Made by a program: the position numbers and the translations under genes
The notes under the pieces: model-generated
Seen by the model: only the letters and a program-made list of their open reading frames with translations
Databases searched by the model: none
What the model was told of the DNA's origin: nothing
In this document: positions 21,640-33,240 of the stretch, piece by piece
Position numbering within the stretch: position 1 is the first letter of the stretch
How the letters are laid out: each line of letters starts with the position of its first letter
Origin: Diphasiastrum complanatum
Lineage: Eukaryota > Streptophyta > Lycopodiopsida > Lycopodiales > Lycopodiaceae
Reading direction: 5' to 3'
DNA length: 64,000 bases
Assembly (NCBI GenBank): GCA_029204225.1
Contig: CM055092.1
Span: forward strand, 85,224,810 to 85,288,809

Positions 21640-23420
21640 AGGTATCAGAAAGTCTTCAATTTCTACCCCGACAACTGAATCTTTTCAGAAGACAATTTCT
21701 ATTCCCTCCAGTAGTCACCTCGTACAGTCAGACCCATAAGAAGAAGAACACGCTGTAATTCAGCAATAGCCGAAGTAGCCAAATCAGCTGACAAAAAGTC
21801 GAGTTTTGCAGCCAAAAACTTAAACTAGAAGCTCAACTCGAAGTTGAATTTAGCTTGTTTGATGCATCGATGAGTTAGCTCACTTTTCTATTCAAGAGCC
21901 AACCACAGTTGCGGAAGCTATATCACAGGCAAATTTGGATCTCTAGAAAGAAGCAATGGACAAGCAATACGACTTGTTGCTGAGGAACAACACATGGACT
22001 ATCACTGAGCTACCAGTAGACAGAAAAGCAATCGACTGAAAATGGATCTTCAAGATCAAATATAAGGCAGATGGCAATATCAATAGAAGGAAATCTTGAA
22101 TCGTGGCAAGGAATTTCTCACAGATTCCCAATATCGACTACTTCAAAACTTTTAGCCCAGTCATCAAGCACACCTCTATTCGATTGCTACTTTTGTATGG
22201 TACTGCAACGAATCTTGGGGTACACCGATGGATGTATAAACAACATTCTTCGATAGAGTTATTGAGGAGGATATCTATATGATCCAACTAGAAGGCTACA
22301 TCCTCAATGGTCAAGAAGATCAGGTACGCAAACCCCATAAAGCTTTGTACGGTCTGAAGCAATCATTGTAGAGCATGGTCCATCGAATCAACACATTCTT
22401 AATCGACCATGGATTCAAACCTAGCTCGCAGATTGTAATGTATATTTTAAAGTTGTAGATCAATTCTTTGTCATCATCACACTCTACGTGCATGATATGT
22501 TGCTATTAAGCAACAATATCGAACTGACAAAGGATATCAAGAAGATGCTATCCCAAGAATTTGAGATGATAGAGGCACATAGAGACAGAAACTGAAGGCT
22601 TCTCTACATCACCCAACAAAGGTACTTCCATTATTTGCCTACAAAATTCAATTTCATAAATTGCAAGTTTGCTCATAATCCCATGGATCAAGGTCTTAAA
22701 TTATCCAAGGAACAATGCCCTCAGACCAATGAGGAGAAGGACGAAATGAAGGGATACCCATACCAATCTATTATCGGATCCCTGATGTATGCAATGATCT
22801 CGACCAGGCCAGATCTTGCATACGCCATCAGTTTCTTGATCCAATACATGACCAATCCTGGTATGATCCACTGGAGATCTCTTTTTAGAGTAAAAAGATA
22901 TGCACAACCCACTATCGACCTCTGCATTTGCTATGGTGATGTCAATTCGTCTGATATCCATACACTTCTTGATATACAGAATATCGACTTTTGGATTTGT
23001 CTTCGTATTCAATAATGGTACAATATCTTGGAATAATAAAAAATACACCTCGATTGCAATGTCATCCACCAAATCCGAATACATTGCAGCCTCTCAAGCT
23101 ACCAAAAAGACAATTTGGTTGAGAAACTTATTGTTTGATATTGGTCTCAAACAGTCTATTCCAACAATGATATAGTGTGACAATCAGAGTGCTATCACAT
23201 TATCGATCAATCCTAGATCTCATTTCTAGAAACAAGCACATCGAAATTAAATATCACTTATCAGGAGCAAGATACTCAACAAGGAGGTAAGTCTAAAATT
23301 TTGCAGAATCTAGTACATGGCAGTTGACATATTCACGAAAGGATTAAATCAAGAAGCACATGACAAGAATTTTTGTGCTATCTTGAATTTGCAAATCAAG
23401 GCACTCCAGGATCCAGATTA
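21640..23420 (+). pseudogene. Copia A reverse transcriptase and RNase H, heavily degenerate
   Basis: Copia A sense resumes here: NNTWTITELPVD (RT start, near 21,990), KPHKALYGLKQS (near 22,330), ARPDLAYAISFLIQY-type residues (22,800-22,850), and RNase H blocks SSTKSEYIAASQATKKTIWL (23,055-23,120) and YMAVDIFTKGLNQEA (23,310-23,360). At least ten stops or frame changes occur, including in the catalytic region near 22,480, where LYVHDML replaces the YVDDML-type box. It would copy RNA into DNA; it is clearly dead. Confidence 0.8.
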
Positions 23421-23500
23421 AGGGGTTGGGGGGGAGGGGGGGTTTGGATTCCTATCCTCTTCATCCCTATCTTTCTTCTGATCTAGATCTATTACAGTTG
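23421..23500 (+). repeat. Polypurine tract and 3' LTR start of copia A
   Basis: An unusually G-rich tract (23,421-23,442) precedes TGGATTCCTATCCTCTTCAT at 23,445, which matches the start of the 5' LTR at 2954. Similarity fades after about 40 bases, so the 3' LTR is truncated or diverged. Confidence 0.6.
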
Positions 23501-25440
23501 CACTATAAATTGTAGATAAGAAATGCCCCATAAATAAAGACTATTCTATCTTCCATTCATTTTGTTTTGCACAAATGATTTAACTAAGATATCAACTAAT
23601 ATCTGGACATTAGATAAGTTTGATTTCTCAAAAGAGTTGAGTGCTTGTGCATATATTACTACCTGCAAAACTAAGAACCTTCTATGAGGCATGATTGATG
23701 GTATGAAAACTGACCTTTCTTTGAAGGTATGTGCAAGTACTCACGAAAGTGTCTGAAGAACAAGAACAAGAATAAGAAGCTTTCCAAGCTTAACAATTGA
23801 TCTTTCTTTGAAGGTATGTGCAGGTACTCACGAAAGTGCCTGAAGGACAAGAACAAGAACCAGGAGTTTTCTAAGCTTAAGGTTGGTAACAAAGAAGGTT
23901 TTTGACAAGTCTATAAAGAAGACTTATTTCTTAGTCTATAATGAAGGCTCAGAGGAGTCTACAATGTGCCTCTAGATAAGTGTTAAAAATTCACAATTCT
24001 AGCTTGACTAGTTTTGGTCATATGACTTGTAAATAGTTAAATGGTCATGATGTGGCTTGTCACACGTGCCAAATAGCATAGGATTCCATTCATAAGGATG
24101 TTCTCAAGTAGACCTAAGTGTTAGAACCTTTGGAATGAGTCCAAATTATGCTTAGATACAAGGGAGAAAAAATAGGAGCTATTTTTGGTAATTTTTGCAT
24201 TGTTGAGGGATCTCCAAGATTCCAACCCTAACTTGGTAGGGATGAAAGATCCACCAAAATTAGCATTAGGGATAGGTTTAGGGCTACTCATACCTGCCCA
24301 AAACCGTGATGGATCATGTATATATAGGTGATGATATCTCACCAAAATCAATCAAGCAATTTCATGTTTTTTCTCTCATAATGGTGCAATTTCTCTCTAT
24401 GTTCATAATTGTTTGAGTACTTGTGATTACTAATGATTATAGGATTGAATGTAGGTCTGGTGTACAGTACTCAGACTGTGGGAGGCCGTACTTTCACACG
24501 TGTGAAGCCTTCTTCAAGGATTTGGGCCATTTAGTGAGGTTCAAGCATAGGTTTTTGATGGATTTTGATGGTTCAACTTGTGCTAATCTTATGAAATCAT
24601 AATCTATTGTTTTCCTCATCATTTCAAGTGTTTTAGGATCCTTATTTGCTGTAATTTTTACAATAAGAAAAACAAAGCATGAATGCTCATTGAGAAGAAC
24701 AAACATCAAACTTTTGGTTTTCCTAAAATGCTCTAGGTTCCAATTTTGGAACGACGCTTTGAGTTTTGGGGGGGTGGGGCACATATTCATTTCACCATAC
24801 ATGGGGCTGGGTTTTGACATTCTGGAAGTACATGGTGGCACATGGTGTGCTACTCTTTTTATGTACTCCCCACTCTCCATTATGGAATCCATCTCCTTTT
24901 GAGCGATATGAGCTTTGTGGTAGCTTGTGGTTATTGTTCATCTTTGGTTCTCTTCAACATAGGAGGTGCGGTGGTTGCCTCCCTTTTCTAGCTTGCTTGG
25001 CTTGGATTGAGAGGAATGGCAAATGACAACTACTAGCCATCCAATTTTAAATACAGGTCCATCACAAAATACTTTGTTGCTCTAAATATAGATTTATTTT
25101 GATTATGGAAGAACATTCATGAAGTCATGAAAGCTAGCATGTTGGCATGCTAGCCTAAATTCTTTTTTCAAGAAAATGTAGGTTTTTTTAAAAACTTTTT
25201 TGAAAATGATTTTTTTGGGAACCAATTCGACTAGCATGTTGGTGTGCTAGTAGAGTTGGCTCTAAAACAGGAATTATTTTTTAATTTTTCTTAAGTTAAA
25301 AAAATTAAACAAGTCTATTGTAAGGTAGCACCCCCCTTTCTATGTTTACAACTCATGAAATTTTTATAATCAAATTGGACTTTTATTTAAAAAATAGGAA
25401 AGTTTATTTTGATGGACTTATTTAAGTGTCTTTGTGTAGA
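23501..25440. other. Spacer with LTR-like fragment and no supported gene
   Basis: Contains an 87-bp tandem duplication (separate entry). The stretch at about 24,300-24,560 has an LTR-like composition and a CACACGTGTG palindrome at 24495-24504, resembling U5 regions of the nearby copia LTRs (TGTACAGTACTC, GTGTGAAGCC). Open frames at 24,494-24,892 (minus) and 24,690-25,026 (plus) have no recognised domain. The last 300 bases are AT-rich. Confidence 0.4.
23712..23880 (+). repeat. 87-bp tandem duplication
   Basis: Copy 1 starts GACCTTTCTTTGAAGGTATG at 23712 and copy 2 starts GATCTTTCTTTGAAGGTATG at 23799. Each runs about 81 bases to AAGCTTAA with around ten differences. Confidence 0.9.
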
Positions 25441-26178
25441 TGTTGTGGGTATTCTCTGCATATAAATAAAAATGGCCGGAAGTAGAAATAAGTTGCGAGG
25501 GCCATGGCATCCTGCGAGCGTATGCCCATAGCCCAAGGAGCACTTGTAAATAATGTATTTTAAATAAACTAGACTTTGGGCCATGTAATTAAAATAATGT
25601 TAAAAAGGCCAAAGGTTAAGTTAACTAAGTTTACTAAGTTTTGTTTAGTGGTCAAAAGTCAAATGGTGGTAGGTGGGGTGTGCTTCTTTGTGAACCGTAG
25701 ATTAGAATGTGTTTCTTTTGAAGGGTTAGGATTTCAATCCTACCTTCTTGAAGTAGCCAATAGAAACCAAGGGGCAAGGGCCTCTCCAAAGATAAAAGGG
25801 CACCTCTTGTAATCCATTTGACATGCTAATAGAGAGGAGAAAACTCTACCAATTTGGAGATCCAAGCATCCTCATGTGCTAATGCTTTCATGCTTTGCTA
25901 TTGTTGTGCTTGCTAGTTATTTTCCCATTTTTGCATTGTTCTTGTTTTGTGTTTTTTAATGGCTTCTCCATTGTATGTAGTGTTGGGCACATGAGTTAAC
26001 CTTCCTCACCTCCTTTCACCTCTATCTACGATGTTAATGTTAGTTTGAAACTAGAGTTAGAGTGGGGTAGAGTTAGGTTAGTGTAGAAGCAACTATTCTA
26101 AATTAGATTACATATCCTTGTGTTCTAACCCTTTTGACACGCGGAGTGCTGCTCGCCAACGACTTGCTACCCCCTACA
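25441..26178 (+). repeat. 5' LTR of gypsy E (about 738 bp)
   Basis: The left edge is fixed by its match to 35,552-35,622: TGTTG-GGGTATT, TAAATAAA, and CATGGCATCCTGCG are shared in order. The right edge CTACA lies one base before the primer site. Confidence 0.6.
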
Positions 26179-26179
26179 G

Positions 26180-26197
26180 TGGTGTCGTTGCCGAGGA
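26180..26197 (+). promoter_or_regulatory. tRNA-Asp-type primer binding site of gypsy E
   Basis: TGGTGTCGTTGCCGAGGA differs at 3 of 18 bases from TGGCGCCGTTGCCGGGGA, the complement of the plant tRNA-Asp 3' end used by Athila/Tat-type gypsy elements. Confidence 0.7.
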
Positions 26198-26291
26198 TAG
26201 GCCATTACTAACTAGTTTAATTGCTTTTGTCTATTTTAGTGTGTTTTAGGTGGTTTTGGGGTAGTATAGGCTTGTTTTTGCTTGCTTTTGT

Positions 26292-27230
26292 GTGATTGGA
26301 TTGTTGGAAGCTTGGGATCCAATGGGTCAACCCGTACCTGTCGTACCCTTTCAAGTAGTTTGGACGGCACCTCGTCTCGAAATGCCAAAATTTGATGGAT
26401 CAACAGATCCGATCAGATTTTTCCAAATCTACGAACAAGGGTGCGAGATCTATGGCGAACAGACTCATGTGGAAAAGTTGAAGTTGTTCCCCATGTCACT
26501 AGTAGTTGTTGTCCAAGACTGGTTTCTTTAACCAATCGGTCAAAGAAAAGTCTACTTGGGAAGGGGTAAAAGCGGCTCTTATCATGTGCTTTGAACCAGG
26601 AAAGTTCTTGGAAGATCCACTTCTCTAGTTAAGCAAAGTCAAGATGGGAAAGCAAGAAAGGGTCCGGGACTATATCGAGTGAGTCAAACATCTACAATAT
26701 GAATGCAACACATCCCTGACTCCCGATCATGTGGTGATTATGTGGTTTCTCGCTCGGTTACCACAAAAGAGAGCTTAAACATCTGGAGCAGTATGCCTCA
26801 TTGTAGAAAGCCATGGAAGATGCTATCAGAGAAGAGAATGAAGACTTTGATGATGATTCCTATCCAACAACCCATCATCCGACTCCCTCGGTAGCATCAA
26901 CCTCTAATGCTTCCAATATATCAACAGATCTACTGATGGAACAAATGACAAAAGTACACAAACAACAGATGGAGCAATTGAAGGCCCAATTTGATAAAAA
27001 ATTGAAGGCCTTACAAGGAGCTATAGCATCATTCTCTAATGCACCAGATCAGACCCAGCTGCAGTATCCTCGAAGAGAAAATGTATGGTGTACAATGTGT
27101 ACACAAAACCATACAACCAATACCCATTCAACCCTAGGATTATACAACAGAAGAAGAATCGATACCAGACCTCCTATCCTTACCACCAAGGGGTGTCAAA
27201 AATTCGTGGAATACTATGGAAGTATCGAAT
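26292..27230 (+). pseudogene. Gypsy E gag
   Basis: Capsid-type blocks PRLEMPKFDGSTDPIRFFQI and VVVVQDWFL are followed by a stop near 26,531. KMGKQERVRDYIE comes next, then EDAIREENEDFDDD and a helical LLMEQMTKVHKQQMEQLKAQ stretch with an ALQGAIASF end. The helical tail and acidic linker parallel those of gypsy C. A Cys/His pair near 27,080-27,110 (WCTMCTQNHTTNTHS) looks like a degenerate zinc knuckle with the last Cys lost. Several stops and frame changes break it. Confidence 0.75.
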
Positions 27231-28197
27231 GGTATCGGATTAGTAGAATTCTGAAGTTCTGATAGCATGCCAAAAATCTACTTCATATCGGATTGGTAGA
27301 GCATTGATAGAAACAGAACTCTGATATCAAGTTGAAAATCAAGAATTTTGAATGATCTCAAATCAGAGGAACCAGATGCCCTAATACCAAATCGATAATG
27401 GTAGTATAGCAATGGAAGTAGAACAACGGATGGATTTTGGATCGAAAGTGCAATAGTTACCAGCAATAATCAGTATGAATAAACATGTAGTAGTGCTCAA
27501 TAGAACAAACCAGTAGTGGGATAGAAATTTGCTCTTGATTGATTAGGAAAAATTGAGTACAATGGCTTGAAGTAATAACTTCAGCTTGTTGATCGTTGTT
27601 GTTAAACTTCTGTCTAGATTAATTAACTATATATGCTAGCTGCTAACAAGTGTAGCCCTTATTCAAAAGATATTTTTGGTATTTTGAACTCCTTAGTTAA
27701 TTAGCATCGCCTGATAGTAGGTAATCGTCATTGGAGATATTTTATTTACATACGTGGTGGACTGTATGTGGATCGACTTTTATTGATGAGAATTTGATGG
27801 ATTGTTGATGATGTCGATGTCGAGTTAGTTGAGGATTGATGAAAAGTCGATGAAGTCAGGCAAGTCGACGAAGTCGAGTTGACGATGGAGTTGATGGAGT
27901 TAGTGTTTGAAATGTTGATGTCGAATAAGTGATGGAATGGAGTAATATGTCGAGTAAGTCGATGTCGAGTATATACACGAGAAGTTAAAGTCGATGGAAT
28001 GAAGTAAGTTGGGTACTTTGATATTTTGCACTTCAATGTCGGGCACTTTGACATCAGGTACTTCGATGAAGTCGATGTTGATGGAGTCAGTTGAGTGAGT
28101 TTATGAAGAAGTCAAAGAAGTCGAATGGCATTAACGTTGAAGTGGATGAAGTTGATGTTGATGGAGTCAGTTGAGTGAGTTGATGAATATACATGGC
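27231..28197. other. Block of foreign or rearranged DNA between gag and pol of E
   Basis: No protease was found here. On the minus strand TGGTATTAGGGC (27378-27389) resembles a tRNA-Met primer site, so 27,390-27,770 could be a minus-strand LTR fragment. From 27,780 to 28,190 the sequence is a degenerate GTCGATG/GATGAAGTC-rich array; GATGTTGATGGAGTCAGTTG recurs at about 28,074 and 28,157. The array may be a minisatellite grown inside a coding region. Confidence 0.35.
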
Positions 28198-30045
28198 TGA
28201 GCCAGGTAAAGAGGAGAAGATTGTTCATGTGGGAGAAAAATTGACACCCACTCAGTTCAAATGGCTATGCGCTCCGTTGGTGGAATACAAGGATTGTTTT
28301 GCATGGTCATACGAGAATATGAAGGGTATACCGCCAAACGTAGTCCAATATACCATACCCCCAAGGTGAGTAGATATTATCGCTGCAATCCGAATTACAC
28401 GGAGCTGATCAAATGGGAGTTGCAGAAATTGCTTGAAGCCGATTTCATTTATAAAATTGAGCATATAGAATGGGTATCGCCAATAGTCATAGTACCCAAA
28501 AAGAATGGCAAATTATGAATCTGTGTGAATCTGAAGGCGTTAAATGCGATTACCAAGAAAGATTATTTTCTCTTGCCTTTCATAGAAATCATTTTGGATT
28601 GAGTAGCAGGAGTAGAAGCTTACAGTTTTCTGGACGGCTTGCTACAATCAAGTAAAGATAGCGCTGGAAAATCAGCATAAGATAGTGTTCGCCACTGAAT
28701 GGGAAACTTATGCCTACAAGGTAATGCCATTTGGACTTTGGAATGCCCCAAGAAACTTCCAAAGAGTCATGCAAGCGCCATTCAAAGAGTACCTACAAAA
28801 GTTTATGGAGGACGATCTATGTGTGAGCAGGCCAAACTCAAAACATTTATCCAATTTGAAAAATAGTGTTGAAGCAATGTCGCGGTATCAGATATCTTTG
28901 AGCCCAAAAAAGTGCTAGTTTTGGGTGTCATGTGGATTAATATTGGGTCATATGGAATCAAGACATGGAATCGCCATAGATCTATCAAAGATAAGGGTCA
29001 TTGATAATCTACCACCACCAGGGACGATTCGCGGGGTCTATGTTTTTATGGGTCATGCTAACCACTATCGAATCTTCATTTTAGATTTTGCGGAGCTAGC
29101 AAGACCAATTTACAAACTTACCATGGAACCTCATTGGATGGAGGAAGCCCTATAGGCTTTCCAAAAGCTTAAAGATGCATTGGTCTCAGTGCCAATCTTA
29201 TGATCGCCCAATTGGACGATATAATTTCATGTGCACACTGATGCTTCAAATTATGTAGTGGGAGCCATCTTGACCCAGCCATGAGAATGGAAAAAAGACT
29301 TTCCAATCCGATTTGCCAATCAACAGTTCAATGATTCATAAATGAATTATTCAACCACAGAGCGGAAAGCACTAGCCATGATTTATGCGGTTAAGAAATT
29401 TAGGCATTATTTGATGGCCACGCATTTTGTATTTTATACAGACCATCAACCCTTGCTCTATCTCGTTAATAAAACTTGCAACATAGGACGAATCACTTGA
29501 TGGTTGCTACTATTGTCAACTTGATGATGAGTTACCAGATGTTGCCTTATTCTACATTGATACTATACCAGAATGGACCGCTGACATAGTTGAATATCTA
29601 ATGCGGGGACAACCAAATAAATCTCTACCCAAGGCAGAATAGCAGAAATTGATACTTAAGACTAGACTTTATCAACTGATTGTCGGCCAGTTATATCGAT
29701 GGAGATCAGATGGCATCCTTTGTGTTCTTCCACATGAGACCACCCAAATCATTTTACTCTCACATGAAGGTATGAGTGGTGGTCATTTTGCATCTGACAT
29801 TACAGTTCGCAAGATCTTGCAACCAGGATGCTGGTGGCCGAACAATTCATAAGGATACAAAAGAATACTTAAGAAAATGCGATGTGTGCCAACGAGCCAT
29901 GAGACCAACAAGACTAAACTATGATCTATTACATCCAATTCTAGCTCAAGCACCAATTGAGAAGTGGGGACTGGACTACATTGGTCCCATCCATCCAGCT
30001 GCAATAAGCTCACAAGCCCGATATATCATGGTGACTATGGGATAT
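28198..30045 (+). pseudogene. Gypsy E RT, RNase H and integrase, broken
   Basis: The linker KDCFAWSYENMKGIPP is near 28,290. RT blocks WVSPIVIVPKKNGK (28,470-28,515), AYKVMPFGLWNAPRNFQRVM (28,705-28,770) and FMGHANHYRIF (29,045) follow. RNase H remnants lie near 29,230-29,460. The integrase zinc region (YLRKCDVCQRAMRP, 29,863-29,910) and core start (WGLDYIGPIHPAA, 29,965-30,003) follow. The core breaks off at about 30,045 after YIMVTM, so two of the three catalytic acidic positions are missing. Stops are frequent and the RT catalytic box is not intact. Confidence 0.8.
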
Positions 30046-31556
30046 CTTATTTTTCTCTTTTTTTCTAAGTATTTTCCTCATTTTTCATCTCAATTCTTAC
30101 CCTACCTCTCCACAACTTTAACCCAACCCATCAACATGGAATCTTCTACCAACCCCGATAACCAGCTATCTAGTCCTTCCGACGAAACTGACACCACCCA
30201 AAAGTCATTCAATGCCAAGTCCCTAATGCCACCCACATCTGGGACCTACCCTCGGCCTCTTAGATCATACCATGGGTCCAAACTGCCCAACCTATCCTGG
30301 AAGCAATGGGCATATACCCAACACTCTTTACCTGCACCCTCAACATGGAATTCATCGTCATGGCCTATGCGACGTGGGATGAAAATAAAAATTGTTTTTA
30401 CATCCAATACACTGCCTCCCTGGCTACCATTGAAATTCTTTCCGGCGATAGACCACACCAACGTGCTCCTCAACTCATCTGACCCTACCTGAACCTCTCC
30501 GAATCCATTCTACATATGAACGATGGTTATCTTATAGAAGCCATCAATGATCCCGTTATCCAAGCTGTCGCTCATCTCATGATCAATTTCCTAGTTGTTG
30601 GAAGTTTGCAAAAGGATCACATTTGGTCCCTCCTCCTCAGTCAACTGTGGATTCACACAAGGAATGCCCTAGCGACATGGTTGTGCCCTATGATTGGCAC
30701 GCCTTCATTATCAACAACTTGAAGAAGGCCATAAAGTCCAACGTACATGAGAGATTCATCGCAGGGGCCCTTCTCTCTGCCATCACTGTCACCCTCCTTG
30801 AATAGAAGGTTAGAGGATTCCACCATTCCGAAGTCCTTTCAATAGCCGCTCCTTCCAACAGTCTTAGACCCCCTACACTTACGACTAACTCACTAGCCAG
30901 CGAATGAATGTGTGGCACAGCCTCATCCTCCGTAAGCTCTCCTTCCACTCGCCAGCGTATCGCACCACCTCATCATGCCGCCACTTGCTTCACCTCCACC
31001 CTCCATCACCATCGCCTCATCCATTTCTCTTACATCTCTTGATTCTTCCGTTTCCACTTCACCCCTTATCGTTAACCCCCAAGATTCCCAAATACCATCT
31101 GACACCCTCTCTTGGTTAAATATCCTCCACCTCTCACCTCTCACCTCCCACATCTCCTTCCATTCTTGACACCACTCTTCAATTTTCCACACTTCCTTTT
31201 GTTGCTTCCTTTGCACAACCCATTCCATCCTCTCTACACACTTTCGCCACTCCACTCACTCCCCCATTGATCCATCACTATGAATGGAAAGTCCGACAAA
31301 TCGTTGGATAATGACGCGGTTGTGCGCACGGAGTAGATTGCCTCACCCTAGTGTGTTGATCCCATCGCATCTGACAACGTGATGGTGCAAAAAATTATTA
31401 TCGAAGATGATGACGACGACGACGATAGTGCACTACCCAGGGTGACACCTCAACAAGGCCCAACAAACAGTACGACACCGGCTAGCGTGCCCACAAACAT
31501 CACGATGGCCTACTGGACCTTGGGAACTTTCCTCTTGGATCTCGTAGTGGCCAATC
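30046..31556 (+). pseudogene. Degenerate extra coding region after integrase of gypsy E, part 1
   Basis: Plus-strand sense with C-rich composition unlike the AT-rich pol. Frames read MESSTNPDNQLSSPSDETDT (30,136), then MEFIVMAYATWDENKNCFYI (about 30,341). LHMNDGYLIEAINDPVIQAV and VPYDWHAFIINNLKKAIKSN with LLSAITVTLLE follow (about 30,510-30,805). A Pro/Ser-rich linker and an acidic run (EDDDDDDD, 31,403) come last. Frame changes and stops separate the blocks. No family is certain; the helical middle followed by a low-complexity linker and a coiled coil (part 2) matches the layout of the third ORF of element H. Copia F interrupts it at 31,557. Confidence 0.4.
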
Positions 31557-31844
31557 TGTTAAAAATATCACTTCCAACTTGATGTACCTTGTAGATCTTA
31601 AGATAATTGATCTTGATAAGATCTCACACGTGTGGAGTCTGTTCCCACGTGTGAAAGAATGTACATAAGTCACTTTTATAAAGTTAGATTGATTTTAGCT
31701 AGATCTACACTAGTGTGAAATTGACCTTTGAGTAGAATTTTGAAATTGGTCAAATTGGTCAAACTTTATTTAAATAGATTGGACTTCCATGTGAATGAGT
31801 TATTACTCACACATGTCAAGATACCATTCACACATGTGGATAAG
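31557..31844 (+). repeat. 5' LTR fragment of copia F
   Basis: Matches the first part of 34461-35315 (TGTTAAAAATATCACTTCCA...) with few differences and stops at GTGGATAAG. It contains CACACGTGTG at 31625-31634 and CACGTG at 31647-31652. Confidence 0.9.
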
Positions 31845-32034
31845 TCCTGCTGCATCTTTTGAGTTTGATTTTGAGACTCCAGTAACTTCTTTTCACAATG
31901 GTCTTGGTAAGTTTTGGTATTGGCCTTGTGGGCTACATACCTTTGGATCAACTCCACGTACCTCTACATCCTGATGGCCTCTCCAGGTGGTTGCACTATT
32001 GCAATGTCTTCGGGTCTAACCTGGACATTTCAAG
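31845..32034 (-). other. Filler DNA inside copia F, antisense coiled-coil coding remnant
   Basis: Not similar to copia LTR or leader. On the minus strand it reads MELIQRYVAHKANTKTYQDH and CEKKLLESQNQTQKMQQDL, a polar helical segment like the coiled-coil tails of the gypsy third ORFs. It replaces the rest of the LTR, primer site, gag and protease, so it probably came in with a deletion and repair event. Confidence 0.45.
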
Positions 32035-33240
32035 AATGAAGTGTGTTCCATCTTGAAAATAAATAAGTGCATAGCTAGTGGCATTAAGCAAGGAAGGCTC
32101 TTTAATTTGGATGCTAATATGGCTATTGAAAGTGTGGATATGGTTAGGGAGGAGTTGACTCAAGTTGAGCTTTGGCACAAAAGATTAGGCCATCCTAATC
32201 TTCAATCAATGGAATTCATGGCATCAAAGGAGCTAGCTCTCGGCCTACCAAAAGCTTTCAAGAAGTGTGGCAGATTGTGTGAGGCATGTGGCCTTGCAAA
32301 GTCATGCAAGACTTCCTACAAGAGATCTTTAACAAGATCTACCTCACCTTTGGATCTTATCTATTCGGATGTACATGCTTTTTCTCATGAAAGTAATGGA
32401 GGTGCTTTAATGTATGTGACTTTTATAGATGATTGTACTAGATACACTTGGATTGAATTATTTCCTAAGAAAAGCCTTGTATATGAAGCTTTTGTAAAGT
32501 TTAAGTCTCTAGTGGAAAAGCAACTTACTTCCTGCATTAAAGTTCTAAGATGTGATAATGGAGGAAAGTATGTCTCCAACAAGATGAGAGACTTTTGTGA
32601 GATCAATGGCATTAAGATAGAGCTCACTTGTTCCTACACCCCCCAACAAAATGGGGTGGCCTAGAGGAAAAATAGGAGCCTTTGTGAATGTGCAAAGTCT
32701 TTAAGACTTGATGCATCTCTACCCATCTCTTATTGGGAGGAGGCCATAACTTGTGCTAATTACTTATGTAATAGGCTTCCTAGTAGTGCTATTGGTGAGA
32801 TCTCACCATTTCAGGATTTGTTTGGCAATAAGCCCAATGTAAAATATTTTAAAGTGTTTGGATGTATATGTTATGTCCACATTCCTTTGGAAACTAGACG
32901 GAAAGAAAATGCAACTTCCTTCAAAGGAATATTTGTAGGCTATAGTGTAAATAGCAAAGGATATAGGATATTTGATCCTATTTCAAGCAAAGTAAAAGTT
33001 AGTAAGGATGTCTTGTTTGATGAATCTCAAAGCTATAAGTTGTCTCCAAATGCATCTAATCTTTCAGGTGATGAAGATCTTGCAATTCTCGAGGAGGAGC
33101 TTCTTGAAAATGATCTTTTGGAAGATCAAAATCAAGTTCCAAAGGGGCCGAGAAGATTCACAAGGAGCAAGGCCGAGCCTTCAAGGCTCACGTACTTTGA
33201 GAAAGGGAAACAAAGATAAGACACAACTCCTTCTACCTCT
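32035..33240 (+). pseudogene. Copia F integrase and linker
   Basis: The GAG-pre-integrase and zinc region (WHKRLGHPNLQSMEF, CEACGLAKSCK) starts near 32,170. The core has LIYSDVHAFS (32,357), LRCDNGGKYVS (32,547) and TPQQNGVA followed by TAG (32,664) where the family has an Arg or Glu codon. The C-terminal part has VKYFKVFGCICYVHIPLETR (32,835) and RIFDPISSKVKVSKDVLF. The linker ends EPSRLTYFEKGKQR with a stop at 33,217. It would catalyse cDNA integration. Apart from the TAG and the missing upstream domains it is well preserved. Confidence 0.85.

Larger units (their letters stand above)
2954..23500 (+). mobile_element. Ty1/copia element A, degenerate, split by nested element B
   Basis: A copia element in the order 5' LTR, tRNA-Met primer site, gag, protease, integrase, RT/RNase H, polypurine tract, 3' LTR remnant. 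Its coding region stops at 6,368 in the integrase-RT linker and resumes after 21,639, because B inserted there. The gag and pol frames carry many stops and frameshifts, so A is old and inactive. The gag resembles that of element G on the other strand, so the two are related families. Only about the first 40 bases of the 3' LTR are recognisable. Confidence 0.75.

Noticed and set aside
6364-21644. Target site duplication for copia B
   Set aside because: Flanking 5-mers GACCA and AGGTA do not match; insertion is supported by LTRs and host sequence continuity only.
21640-21650. GGTATCAG after the 3' LTR of B as a second primer site
   Set aside because: Only eight bases match and copia A coding sequence follows immediately, so it is probably chance.
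24494-25026. Open frames on both strands (133 and 86 codons)
   Set aside because: Mutual shadows without recognised domains; the region has spacer or LTR-like composition.
30136-30805. Host gene captured by gypsy E
   Set aside because: No match to a host family was recognised and the layout parallels the third ORF of H; a lineage-specific accessory region is simpler.
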